From positions 186,001-250,000 of the forward strand of contig NZ_RQER01000006.1 in NCBI RefSeq assembly GCF_004770615.1: a DNA stretch of 64,000 bases, read 5' to 3'. Numbering within the stretch: the stretch's first letter is position 1; each line of letters begins with the position of its first letter. Below, in pieces: positions 24,997 to 34,265 of this stretch. This DNA comes from Leptospira langatensis (GTDB lineage Bacteria; Spirochaetota; Leptospiria; Leptospirales; Leptospiraceae). Under the pieces are notes generated by a model. The model was not told the DNA's origin. It was given only the letters and a program-made list of their open reading frames with translations, and did no database searches. A program made the translations under genes and the position numbers.

Positions 24997-26241
24997 ATGA
25001 AAATCGCTGTGATCGGAAGCGGGATCGCGGGCCTAAGCGCTTGCTGGTATCTCGGCAAAGAACATGAAGTCACTCTAATCGAAAAACATGCATTAGTGGG
25101 AATGGACGCACACGGAACGGATCTCAAGTCCAACGGAAATTTTATCCGGATCGATGTGCCATTCAGAGCCTTCAAAAGAAATTATTATCCCTGTCTATTA
25201 GATCTGTACGGAGAGGCAGGTATCGAAGTCCGTCCGGTAGACTACGCATTCTCTCTGAATTATAATGATGGGTCCACCTATTTTGGATTCTCTACTTTGG
25301 GAATAGGAGGGCAGTTCTTTCCTCTTCCCTACTTAGTATGTTTTACGAATCGCAAATCCAGAAAGATCCTTTCGGATGCGATGCGCTTCTATGAAGAATC
25401 CGAAAAGGAATTCCTAAGCCTTGGCAATGAACAGCTTACCATTTCCGAATTCCTAAGGAGGTTCGGTTATTCCCAAGAGTTCGAGGATCTGTATCTGATC
25501 CCTATGTTCTCAACCATCAACACATGTACTTCCGAAAGTGCTAAGAATTATCCTGCGGAAGCTGTGATCGGTTATCATTCCAGTGGATTGCAGTTCCTAA
25601 GATTCTTGACCCCTCTGAAAGGAACAAGAGACGTTACAGAAAGACTTTCCACGAGAGCAAGCTCTGTACGTTTGAATACCGGGCCTAAGAAAATCGTTTT
25701 AGAAAAAGATAAAGTAAAATTGGTCTTCGATAAAGGAGACGAATTATTCGATCGGGTCGTGGTTGCGGCTCCCGCAAACCAAGCAATTCCGATCCTCCCT
25801 GATGAATATTCCAAGGAGAAGGAACTACTTTCCAAACTCAAATACGAGGCTTCGGAAGTAGTGACCCATGCCGATCCTAAATTCATGCCCAAGAGCAAAA
25901 GACATTGGGCTCCCATGTGTTTCTCTCTTTCCGAAGATAGATCAGTAGCTACTGCTACGATCTATCTGAACAAGGTTCTTCCTTCTATGAACGGGAACCC
26001 TGTTTTCCAAACATGGAATCCTTTGAGAGAACCGGAAAACGTATTAGGAAGAGCCAGATTCGAAAGACCGGTCATCGATCTAGAATGCAGAAGGACCTTA
26101 GCGGATCTGAAGAACCTGCAAGACATTCCAGGAAAGAAGGTATGGCTCTGCGGATCGTACGCAAGATACGGGATCCCTCTCTTGGAAGCAGGGGTTTCGA
26201 CTTCCCTAGACGTTAAGAGCTGGGTCGATCGTTCCCGCTAA
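24997..26241 (+). CDS. NAD(P)/FAD-dependent oxidoreductase (amine-oxidase-like)
   Basis: 414 residues. N-terminal dinucleotide-binding motif AVIGSGIAGLSACWYLGKE with the acidic strand end TLIEKH (residues 3-30) is typical of FAD proteins of the amine-oxidase/phytoene-desaturase group; the C-terminal LCGSYARYGIPLLEAGVSTS matches the second FAD contact ('GdY...g.p.leGA..sG'). The whole resembles the uncharacterised COG2907-like proteins often found near cyclopropane-fatty-acid-type methyltransferases. A SAM methyltransferase gene indeed converges on it with a 4-bp overlap. Substrate unknown. Confidence 0.85.
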   Translation: MKIAVIGSGIAGLSACWYLGKEHEVTLIEKHALVGMDAHGTDLKSNGNFIRIDVPFRAFKRNYYPCLLDLYGEAGIEVRPVDYAFSLNYNDGSTYFGFSTLGIGGQFFPLPYLVCFTNRKSRKILSDAMRFYEESEKEFLSLGNEQLTISEFLRRFGYSQEFEDLYLIPMFSTINTCTSESAKNYPAEAVIGYHSSGLQFLRFLTPLKGTRDVTERLSTRASSVRLNTGPKKIVLEKDKVKLVFDKGDELFDRVVVAAPANQAIPILPDEYSKEKELLSKLKYEASEVVTHADPKFMPKSKRHWAPMCFSLSEDRSVATATIYLNKVLPSMNGNPVFQTWNPLREPENVLGRARFERPVIDLECRRTLADLKNLQDIPGKKVWLCGSYARYGIPLLEAGVSTSLDVKSWVDRSR

Positions 26242-27176
26242 TTCTTTTCGTGTAAAGGATCCGACTCCGGTTTTCGGACCTTATATATCCAATATTCGAA
26301 ATGCTTCTTGATCGTTTCCGACGCGAAATACTCAGCAAGCATTTCGTACCGGCTCTTTAAGTTCTGCGGGATCTTGGATAATGGGTCCCGTATATGAGAA
26401 AAAATAAAATTAGAAAAACCTGAAAAAACAAAGGGATCGATCCTCTCTATCGTTTCCAAACGGAATCCCTTGCTGGAATATAGAGAAAGAAGTCCCTCTG
26501 CATTACTTAGATCCGTAGACATAGAAGCCAATCTAAGGATCAAGGATCGCTTCAAGATCTCGAAAAAAGTATTCTTTCGATCCGCGAGCAGGATCTCTGC
26601 GGAAGCAAAGACACCGCCTGGCTTTAAGATACGATACACTTCTTCGCTCCAGGACCTGCGCCCCGGAATGAAATACAAACTGTCCAAACCCAGAACAGAA
26701 TCGAAAAAGTTCTCCGGAAATTCGCGGAGAGCTTTTACACTTCCCAGGATAAGATTAGGAGAAGGTTCCGAATTCTTATAACGGGATCTTGCAAACTCGT
26801 ACTGGGATTTTGAAATATTGATCCCGTAAATATTCCGGAGAGAAACCCCGAAATCCTTTTCCCAGACCCGGAACTGATCTCCGCAACCGAAACCCAGATC
26901 CAAGACCTTAGATCCCGGGCCGAGCTCGCCTAGAGTTCCAAGAATGCGAGCCAATTGTTCACAGGCTTTTCCGTATCTGACTTCTTCCTTCCAGTAGCCT
27001 AGGTTTGCCCAGGATTCTCCTTCTTCGTTTAAGTACAGATGAGAAAGGTCCGTAGGAGTTCCTTCCTTAGAACGCAAAAGTGTTTTCATCCGGCCGAAGA
27101 AAGAAGGCTTAGGAGAACGAGCCGGACTAGAAAACGAAAAATCTGAAATTTCTCTTTTTAAGGGACGATCTTCCAT
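26238..27176 (-). CDS. class I SAM-dependent methyltransferase
   Basis: 312 residues. Motif I is KVLDLGFGCGDQF (about residues 92-104), followed by an acidic-less YGINISKSQYEFA, then FDSVLGLDSLYFIP (motif IV region) and RILKPGGVFASAEILL (post-motif). The order is that of ubiquinone/sterol-type small-molecule methyltransferases. The first 60 residues are extra and basic. It overlaps the end of the FAD oxidoreductase gene on the opposite strand; the pair may act on the same lipid-like substrate, but convergent orientation argues against an operon. Confidence 0.88.
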   Translation of the reverse strand: MEDRPLKREISDFSFSSPARSPKPSFFGRMKTLLRSKEGTPTDLSHLYLNEEGESWANLGYWKEEVRYGKACEQLARILGTLGELGPGSKVLDLGFGCGDQFRVWEKDFGVSLRNIYGINISKSQYEFARSRYKNSEPSPNLILGSVKALREFPENFFDSVLGLDSLYFIPGRRSWSEEVYRILKPGGVFASAEILLADRKNTFFEILKRSLILRLASMSTDLSNAEGLLSLYSSKGFRLETIERIDPFVFSGFSNFIFSHIRDPLSKIPQNLKSRYEMLAEYFASETIKKHFEYWIYKVRKPESDPLHEKN

Positions 27177-27300
27177 ATTTTTCCAAAGAGATCTTCTCTA
27201 TCGAAACAGAATATTGCACATAGATCTGCGGAACTGTCTACAATAATCGAGCCTCTTCTTGGCCGCATTTCGAGGTCTGTAGATATCCTTTTTAGCCGGA

Positions 27301-27316
27301 TGTAGGAGCTCCTACA
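27301..27316. repeat. perfect 16-bp palindrome TGTAGGAGCTCCTACA
   Basis: Fully self-complementary sequence in the divergent gap between the methyltransferase and the PBP1A gene, 76 bp before the PBP1A start. Could be an operator or a member of a dispersed palindrome family. Confidence 0.6.
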
Positions 27317-27391
27317 AAAGATCTATGTCTAAACGGCAAAAAAATCCTTTTCATTCCCTCAGATTCGAAGGAAAACCTACCGACGGACACC

Positions 27392-29779
27392 ATGAATAAA
27401 GATCGCATATTGGCCATTCTCTCCTCCTTATTTGAGTATAGTAAGAAGAACTGGAAATTCTTACTCAAATACTCGATCATAGCTGGCTCCATCATAATGG
27501 CATTCTTAGTAGGCGGCTCTTATGTTGTTTGGCTAACCAAGCAAGAAGATGTGATCCGAAATCTGGAAACCTTCCAAAGAGAAGTTTCCGACGCCTACGA
27601 TCCGAATGCGATCAAACCCATCCGCATCTTGGACAAGAACGGAAAATTGATCGGAGAATTCTCCCGTAGGAAATTCAGACCGATCCGTACCGATAATCTC
27701 GCTAGTCATGGAAATCTGATCTGGGCTTTACTCAGTTCCGAAGACCGGGAATTCTACCAACACAACGGAGTGAATTTCACAGCACTTGCCCGCGCGATCC
27801 TGGTGAACCTTACCACCTTTCGAAAGCAAGGCGGTTCCACCCTCACACAACAATTAGCAAAACTCACTCTGGATCTAGGAGCTAGGAACGTATTCAATAA
27901 GCTCACAGAATTTTACTGCACATTCTATTTAGAAAGCAGATTCGATAAGAGCACAATACTCGCCATGTATCTGAACCGCATCTTCTTGGGAGAAGGGAAC
28001 ACGGGAGTAGAAGAAGCTTCCAGATACTACTTTAATAAACCTGCATATGAATTGACTCCCGCAGAAGCGGCCCTTTTGATCGGGACCATTCCCGCACCTT
28101 CTAATTATAATGCGGTCCGAAATCCCGTCATTGCCCTGAAGCGACAAAAGATGGTCATGACCTCCATGGGCCAGAACAAGGATCTACATCCGAATCCAAA
28201 ATCCATCGAAAAGGATTTCGAGAAGAAGGTAGATACGAATATCCGAAAGTTCAGGGCCGCTTACTCGGTAGAGGAAACTAAAGAAGAAGGGGATAAGATC
28301 AGTATTGTTTCCGATATAGGCAAGTACGGTTTCGATAAGGACTTCACCGTAAATCTTGCGCCGGACTTCAATTTCGGGATCCGCCAATTTGTGATCGAGA
28401 ATTTCTCCGAAGTGGATCTAGAAAGCAGAGGAATGAACGTATACACCACTCTGGACTACGATAAACAGGAAGCGGCAGAACGCTCCTTGAGAGAAGGGAT
28501 CGAATCCGTACGCAAGAAACTCACCGAAGAAAAACTCGCCTACTTGAAAGCGGGCAAAACGGACGAGGTCTCTATCGAAAATAAGATCATAGAGAATATG
28601 AACGGAAGCCTGATCTCCATCAATCCTTCGAACGGATATGTGGAAGCGATGGTGGGTAGTTACAAAATTTCTAATATATTCAGACTGAATCGCGCCATCT
28701 CCGCAGTCCGCCAACCCGGTTCCGCGATCAAAGGTCTTATCTATTTGCTTGCATTCGAGAAGAGACTGGCCACCCCCACTTCTATCGTAGTGGATGAACC
28801 TGTACAGATCCGAGGATATGCGCCCAAGAACTGGTACAAAGGCTATAGAGGACAAATGCAGGTCCGGGTGGCATTCGCACAATCCGTGAACACAGTCGCA
28901 GTCCGATTCATGGATGAGATCGGAGTGGGAGATTTTATTTCGACCCTCGGAAAGATCCTAGATTTAGATCGCTCCGAATTGAACAGAAGGTTCCAACCCA
29001 ATCTGACATTGGCTTTGGGCTCCGGAGAAGTCTCTCCCAAAGAACTTGCAACTATCTACGCTACCATTGCAAACCTAGGAAAGAAAGTAAAACCCATAGA
29101 AATATTAAGAATTACTGATTTTGAAGGCTCCGAATTATTCTCCGTTCCTCCTTTTGATCCGAAAGAAGCGGAACAGATCCTGGATCCTGTGGCCTGTGCG
29201 ATGACATTGAACTTGTTAGAAGCGGTCGTCTCCGAAGAAGGAACCTTAAAAGTCGCCTTGAAAGAAGGAGATAAATTCCCTTTAGGAGGAAAAACAGGAA
29301 CAGTCCAATCTCCTAAAGAAGCACAGCAACGCTGGGGAAAAAGAAAAGGGGTCCGTGATGTTTGGTTCGCAGGTGTGAATCCGAATCTAGTCACTTCCGT
29401 CTGGGTTGGAAACGATGTGGGCGCTCCATTTCCAGGCTCCGGTTCCGCGAACAGCGGTTCTATCTGGTTTAGATATGTATCTCATGTGGCAAGGACGATA
29501 GGCTTTGGAGAAAGTCTTATTCCCCCGTTTAACGGGGATTATGTGAAAGTGGATATCTGCGCGGAGACAGGAGGATTGTTATCCAACGAAGCCGATTGCA
29601 AGCATCCTCTATATGGACAGTACTATTATATAGGCGACCAACCCACTTCGAATACGAGCACAAGTACGGTAAATCAAACGGAACCGACTGCAAGCCCCGG
29701 GAATGAAGAAGCATTATCAGGCGAAGATGCAGTCGAGTTAGAACTTCCGGAAACTAGAGAAAATTCGAGCGAAGAGTAG
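27392..29779 (+). CDS. penicillin-binding protein 1A family (bifunctional transglycosylase/transpeptidase)
   Basis: 795 residues. A single N-terminal membrane anchor (YSIIAGSIIMAFLVGGSYVVWL, about 29-50) precedes a GT51 glycosyltransferase domain (SSEDREFYQHNG with the catalytic Glu; KQGGSTLTQQLAKLTLDLGA; LNRIFLGEGNTG). The transpeptidase has PGSAIKG (Ser444, Lys447), SVN (498-500) and KTGT (from Lys634). It polymerises and cross-links peptidoglycan on the periplasmic side. The C-terminal tail is low-complexity and acidic (STSTVNQTEPTASPG). The 3' end overlaps the convergent binding-protein gene by 26 bp. Confidence 0.95.
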   Translation: MNKDRILAILSSLFEYSKKNWKFLLKYSIIAGSIIMAFLVGGSYVVWLTKQEDVIRNLETFQREVSDAYDPNAIKPIRILDKNGKLIGEFSRRKFRPIRTDNLASHGNLIWALLSSEDREFYQHNGVNFTALARAILVNLTTFRKQGGSTLTQQLAKLTLDLGARNVFNKLTEFYCTFYLESRFDKSTILAMYLNRIFLGEGNTGVEEASRYYFNKPAYELTPAEAALLIGTIPAPSNYNAVRNPVIALKRQKMVMTSMGQNKDLHPNPKSIEKDFEKKVDTNIRKFRAAYSVEETKEEGDKISIVSDIGKYGFDKDFTVNLAPDFNFGIRQFVIENFSEVDLESRGMNVYTTLDYDKQEAAERSLREGIESVRKKLTEEKLAYLKAGKTDEVSIENKIIENMNGSLISINPSNGYVEAMVGSYKISNIFRLNRAISAVRQPGSAIKGLIYLLAFEKRLATPTSIVVDEPVQIRGYAPKNWYKGYRGQMQVRVAFAQSVNTVAVRFMDEIGVGDFISTLGKILDLDRSELNRRFQPNLTLALGSGEVSPKELATIYATIANLGKKVKPIEILRITDFEGSELFSVPPFDPKEAEQILDPVACAMTLNLLEAVVSEEGTLKVALKEGDKFPLGGKTGTVQSPKEAQQRWGKRKGVRDVWFAGVNPNLVTSVWVGNDVGAPFPGSGSANSGSIWFRYVSHVARTIGFGESLIPPFNGDYVKVDICAETGGLLSNEADCKHPLYGQYYYIGDQPTSNTSTSTVNQTEPTASPGNEEALSGEDAVELELPETRENSSEE

Positions 29780-31256
29780 GATCCCCTTCGATTCTATCTC
29801 CAACTAGATAGAGTTCAAAAGGAGACCAAAGAAAGATCCAAGGCGCTTCTTCCGAAAGAATAGAAAGCGCCTTTTCCGTTTGCGGTCTAAGGTCGGTTCG
29901 ATCCGTGGATCTTACTTCTTGAAAGATCTTCTCCAAATAAGGATGAGAGAAGAAGGCCCTATTTCCTCCGTTCCCAAAACGATCTCCCGCAAAAAGAGGA
30001 TCCAAGAAACCCCAAGGCCCGGGAATATCCGCAAACCAAAATAGAAGGGTCAGATCCCCCTTCCCTTCTCCATTCTCTTTATATAATACTGCTTTTTCCA
30101 TAGGAAGGATCTTGATCTTCAATCCGAGTTCTTTCAGGTCTTGAACGATGGCAGCACCATTTGCTTGGTTCTCCTCATCCCCTCGCATCCTAAATTCCAA
30201 TTCTCTGTCTAAGATCTTAGGATAACAGGAAGACTTGGACAGATATTGCTTTGCCAAGGCTGGATCGTACGGATAAGGCTCTTCCGATCTTGTCCAAGTA
30301 TTCGCAACGGACTGAGGGAATGGTCCAACGGAAACTTCGGCCTTACCTTCCAACAGGACCTTCATGATACGTCTTTTGTCTACGGAATAATTTAACGCTT
30401 TTCTAAAGTTCTTATCGAAGCAAGGGTCCTTAGCATTGATCGCAACATATTGGACCCCCGCTCCTTTTCGGATGGAAATATGGTCCTCTCGTATCATCGA
30501 ATTACGAACTAAGAAGATAGGAAGCTTCATCAGATCCAATTCGTCTTTCATGTACAAGTATAGACCGGTACTTGCCTGAGGAAGGATGCGGAACAATATC
30601 TCCGAGATCGGAGCATTCTTCTCATTGGAAACCAATCGGATATAATTGTTTCTCTTCCATTCGGAAAGCTTAAAGTCTCCGCAGCTATTCTCCGGAGATC
30701 CGCAATCGATCCATGCTTGCGGAAGGGAAAGTTTTTCCAAAACCTCTCTTAGTCCGCCTTCGAAATAGATCTCTAGTACGGAATCAGAGAGTATCTTTCC
30801 GCCTTTTAAGAAAGAGTATACACTTCTTCTTGGGCCCGGAGTATTTCTTAATTTCTCCAAAGAGGCTAGCACGATACTCGCGTTGATCCGACTTGGCTCC
30901 TTCTCCCCTTTTCGTAATTCTAAGACCAATCCTCTAGTCTTAGGATCGATCCCGGAGGATAACTTGTATGACTTGACTAGAGAAGGGACCGCCACTCCTT
31001 CTGCGTTCATCTCGAATAATTTTGGAGAGATGTACTTTAGAATAATTCGAGAAGAAAGATCCGTAGATCGGATCGGCTCCAAGGAAATTGGATCGGAAGG
31101 GAGTGAAAACACTAGTTTTCCGGGCATTCTCTCCGCTTTTCCGCAATGACAAAAAAGAAGGGACAAAAGAAGGAAAGCCAGGGACAAGGTAAGAGTCGGT
31201 TTTCTTTTTACCCGGAACGGGTTTGGGACCGCATCTAGAAAGCTAGGATAAAACAT
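29754..31256 (-). CDS. family 5 extracellular solute-binding lipoprotein (peptide/nickel type)
   Basis: 500 residues with a long lipoprotein signal (LTLSLAFLLLSLLFCHC). The mature part has VFSLPSDPISLEPIRSTDLS, the opening of SBP_bac_5 proteins, and KNFRKALNYSVDKRRIMKVL, the family signature 'R.Al..aiDr..i'. Such proteins bind oligopeptides or other ligands for an ABC importer, but no permease or ATPase of that type lies in the window, so partner genes must be elsewhere. Its start codon is only 9 bp from the start of the divergent msbA-like gene, so the two promoters and ribosome sites lie inside each other's coding sequence. Confidence 0.9.
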   Translation of the reverse strand: MFYPSFLDAVPNPFRVKRKPTLTLSLAFLLLSLLFCHCGKAERMPGKLVFSLPSDPISLEPIRSTDLSSRIILKYISPKLFEMNAEGVAVPSLVKSYKLSSGIDPKTRGLVLELRKGEKEPSRINASIVLASLEKLRNTPGPRRSVYSFLKGGKILSDSVLEIYFEGGLREVLEKLSLPQAWIDCGSPENSCGDFKLSEWKRNNYIRLVSNEKNAPISEILFRILPQASTGLYLYMKDELDLMKLPIFLVRNSMIREDHISIRKGAGVQYVAINAKDPCFDKNFRKALNYSVDKRRIMKVLLEGKAEVSVGPFPQSVANTWTRSEEPYPYDPALAKQYLSKSSCYPKILDRELEFRMRGDEENQANGAAIVQDLKELGLKIKILPMEKAVLYKENGEGKGDLTLLFWFADIPGPWGFLDPLFAGDRFGNGGNRAFFSHPYLEKIFQEVRSTDRTDLRPQTEKALSILSEEAPWIFLWSPFELYLVGDRIEGDPTLRSNFL

Positions 31257-31265
31257 TCCGGACCT

Positions 31266-33149
31266 ATGAACGTCTATAGACGCCTCTTGGGGTATTCCTT
31301 CAAGTATAAATACAGACTGATCACCGGGGTCGTACTATCCTTTCTCGTCTCCATACTCAACGGAGCCTCTTTAACTAGTATCATTCCTATCTTCGACGCG
31401 ATCGGCAAAGGCGGCAAGGCCGACTTCCAAATCACTCTGACTAAAAAAGACAGAACCGTCTTAGATGTGCAAAACTCCGGCAAAGAAGTAGAAGGTTTGC
31501 AGAGGTTAGAGCTGATCCTCGCCGAAGCAAAAGTGAGTGCGAACGGATACTTATCTTCTCTTCCGAAAGACCAACTCGTACTTCTTTTCTGTTTGTTTAT
31601 CTTTCCTATCTATTTGGCCAAGCTTCTCTTCTTGGCAGGAGCGGTGTACTGTATCAACTCGGGAGGTTATCTCGCTGTACGAGACTTGAGATTGGAATTG
31701 TATTCTAAGGCTCAGGAACTTCCTCTCAATCAGTTCGTGCAGGAAAAGACAGGGATCTTCATGAGTAGGATCATCAACGATGTAGAGGTCTTAGCAAAGT
31801 TGATCAGCTCGGATCTGAAAGATGCCATCGTAGACTTCTTTTATATCATCACTCACCTTCTCATTCTTCTTATTATTAGCTGGGAAATGTTCGTTGCAGT
31901 CCTTGTAATCGTACCTCTGATCATGGGACCAGTGACTTCTTTCGCGGATCGAATTCGAAAAGCTACACGTAACCAACAAGAAAGATTATCCTCATTGAAC
32001 GGTCACTTGCAGGAAGTCATCTCCGGCATCCGGGTCATCCGAGCCTTCTCCATGGAAAAGACCGAAGCAGCTAGGTTTTGGGAGATCAATAACGATCTTT
32101 CCGACAAAACATTCAAGGGGCATTTCTATCATCAGATCGGTCCTTCCTTAGTAGAACTTTCCAGTTCCATTGTTGCGGTCATCTTCTTAGGCTTCGGCGC
32201 TTATTTGATGGAACTCAGACAATTCTCGCTGGGAGATTTCATGGTCTTCTTTTTGACCTTGGTATTCCTTACCAGACCTTTCAAACAAATGGGAATGTTA
32301 TCTAACTCGATCCAGAGTGCAGTGGCGGCAGGGAACCGAGTCTTCGAGATGTTGGATAGCGAGACGGATATAAAGCAACCGGCCAATCCTGTTTACCCGA
32401 AACGTCTTTCAAAAGAATTGAGATTCGATTCCGTAGGATACACCTATCCAGGAGCAAAGACCCCCGCTCTCTCCGATCTAAATCTCTCCATACAGAAAGG
32501 TGCCACTGTTGCGTTAGTCGGCGCTTCCGGAGCAGGAAAGTCCACGGTCGTCGATCTAATTCCGAGACTGATCGATCCAACGGAAGGATCCATTTCCTGG
32601 GACGGAACGGATCTTAGAAATCTGGATCTTGCCTCTTTACGTAAAAAAGTCTCCATCGTAAACCAACAAGTCTTCTTATTCAACGGCACGGTCAGAGAGA
32701 ATATCTGCTACGGGACCGAAAACGTTTCCGAAGATAAAATGAGAGAAGCGGCGGAGATGGCCTTCGCAACGGAATTCATTCTCTCCTTCGAAGATGGGTT
32801 CGACACGATCGTGGGCGAAAGAGGGGTCATGTTATCCGGAGGACAGAGACAAAGACTCTCTATCGCGAGAGCCTTATTGAATAATCCGGAAATATTGATC
32901 TTGGACGAGGCCACTTCCGCATTGGATACCGAATCGGAAAGAGTGGTACAGCAAGCCCTTGAATCCTTGTACAAGAATCGGACCGTTCTGATCATCGCTC
33001 ATAGACTTTCCACAGTACAGATCGCAGATACCATCTTTGCCATGGAAGCCGGAAAAGTAGTGGAATACGGATCTCATTCCGAACTGATCCGACTAGATGG
33101 AAAATACAAAAAATTATACGAAATGCAATTCGCCGAGTCACCGGCATAA
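31266..33149 (+). CDS. msbA: MsbA-like lipid exporter (ABC half-transporter)
   Basis: 627 residues. An N-terminal six-helix ABC membrane domain (about 15-370, with an unusual extra periplasmic stretch of about 60 residues between the first two helices) is followed by an ATPase domain: Walker A GASGAGKST near 419-427, signature LSGGQRQR near 521-528, Walker B ILILDEATSALD, and the H-loop IAHRLST. Fused TM-ATPase half transporters next to lpxK are normally MsbA, which flips lipid A-core across the inner membrane. lpxK starts 11 bp downstream, which supports that role. The symbol rests on context as much as sequence. Confidence 0.88.
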   Translation: MNVYRRLLGYSFKYKYRLITGVVLSFLVSILNGASLTSIIPIFDAIGKGGKADFQITLTKKDRTVLDVQNSGKEVEGLQRLELILAEAKVSANGYLSSLPKDQLVLLFCLFIFPIYLAKLLFLAGAVYCINSGGYLAVRDLRLELYSKAQELPLNQFVQEKTGIFMSRIINDVEVLAKLISSDLKDAIVDFFYIITHLLILLIISWEMFVAVLVIVPLIMGPVTSFADRIRKATRNQQERLSSLNGHLQEVISGIRVIRAFSMEKTEAARFWEINNDLSDKTFKGHFYHQIGPSLVELSSSIVAVIFLGFGAYLMELRQFSLGDFMVFFLTLVFLTRPFKQMGMLSNSIQSAVAAGNRVFEMLDSETDIKQPANPVYPKRLSKELRFDSVGYTYPGAKTPALSDLNLSIQKGATVALVGASGAGKSTVVDLIPRLIDPTEGSISWDGTDLRNLDLASLRKKVSIVNQQVFLFNGTVRENICYGTENVSEDKMREAAEMAFATEFILSFEDGFDTIVGERGVMLSGGQRQRLSIARALLNNPEILILDEATSALDTESERVVQQALESLYKNRTVLIIAHRLSTVQIADTIFAMEAGKVVEYGSHSELIRLDGKYKKLYEMQFAESPA

Positions 33150-33160
33150 ACGGAAAGTTG

Positions 33161-34210
33161 ATGCTTTCTCTTCTTAGGATCCTATTCTTTCCCATTCTTT
33201 ATCCTCTCAGTCTAGTTTACAAAATCCTATTTTACTTGGATAGGAGCCTGAAAAAGAAAAGGACCCTACCGAATGCATTTACCATCAGCGTAGGAAATTT
33301 CAGCGTAGGAGGGACCGGAAAGACCCCTTTCACCATCCATCTGGCAAACCTACTTCATTCCGAATTCCCAAAGATCCCTATCCTGATCCTGACCAGAGGC
33401 TATGGTTCTTCCGGAACTGGGATCCGAAGAGTGGACCTAAATTCGGAACCTTCTCAAGTAGGGGACGAACCGTATCTATTAAAGAAGAATCTTTCGTTTG
33501 CGAACGTGTATGTGGGAAGCAATCGATACGAATCCTATTTGCAGTATCGTAAGGACGAGAAACTCAAAGAGAACGATATCGTCTTTGTTCTGTTAGATGA
33601 CGGATTCCAGCACCACGCACTTACGAGAGATCTGGATCTGGTGCTTTTGGATTGTACCCGAATTTCTCATTCGGATTTTACACTTCCGTTAGGGTTACTC
33701 CGGGAATCATATTCTTCCGTTTCTAGGGCAGATGTTTTGGTCGCATCCAAGTACGAGGATCGATTCGAAAAAGAACTTTCGAGTTGGATCTCTAAGTACA
33801 GACCAAAGCAAACCCTGAAATTCCGGTTCGGATCCAAGGAACTAGTTCCTTTGTCGCCTTCTTCTAAATTGAAAGTAACACAACTAGCGGGGAAGTCCGT
33901 ATATGCGATCGCGGGACTCGGGAACCCTTCCGCTTTTTGGAAATCGTTAAGCGAATTGGGTCCATCCCAACTGAAGACCAAGGCCTTTCCGGACCACCAT
34001 TCTTATACCAAAGAGGATATACAAATCATCTCTACGAATGCAGAAGGAGCCGATCTGATCCTATGCACTGAAAAGGATGCAGTAAAAATTTCCCGCATCC
34101 TAGATCCTTCTAAAACTAGTTCTAAATGGTTTTACTTGGGCCTTCAAACTTCCCTCATCCAGGAAAAAGTCCTGATAGAACTAGTAAAAAAGAAATTTCC
34201 AAATAGATAA
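33161..34210 (+). CDS. lpxK: tetraacyldisaccharide 4'-kinase LpxK
   Basis: 349 residues from ATG 33161 (a TTG directly before it is also in frame; GGAAAG lies just upstream). It has an N-terminal membrane-associated helix (LRILFFPILYPLSLVYKILF) and the LpxK P-loop SVGNFSVGGTGKTPFTIHLA, followed by ILTRGYGSSG, GDEPYLL and LLDDGFQHHAL, all hallmark motifs. It phosphorylates the 4' position of the lipid A disaccharide at the inner membrane. It forms an operon with the msbA-like gene, as in many Gram-negative bacteria. Confidence 0.96.
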   Translation: MLSLLRILFFPILYPLSLVYKILFYLDRSLKKKRTLPNAFTISVGNFSVGGTGKTPFTIHLANLLHSEFPKIPILILTRGYGSSGTGIRRVDLNSEPSQVGDEPYLLKKNLSFANVYVGSNRYESYLQYRKDEKLKENDIVFVLLDDGFQHHALTRDLDLVLLDCTRISHSDFTLPLGLLRESYSSVSRADVLVASKYEDRFEKELSSWISKYRPKQTLKFRFGSKELVPLSPSSKLKVTQLAGKSVYAIAGLGNPSAFWKSLSELGPSQLKTKAFPDHHSYTKEDIQIISTNAEGADLILCTEKDAVKISRILDPSKTSSKWFYLGLQTSLIQEKVLIELVKKKFPNR

Positions 34211-34265
34211 AAACGCTTTTCTTTACCTTAAAACTCTTTAAGATTTTCTATCCTACTTGGTGCCA

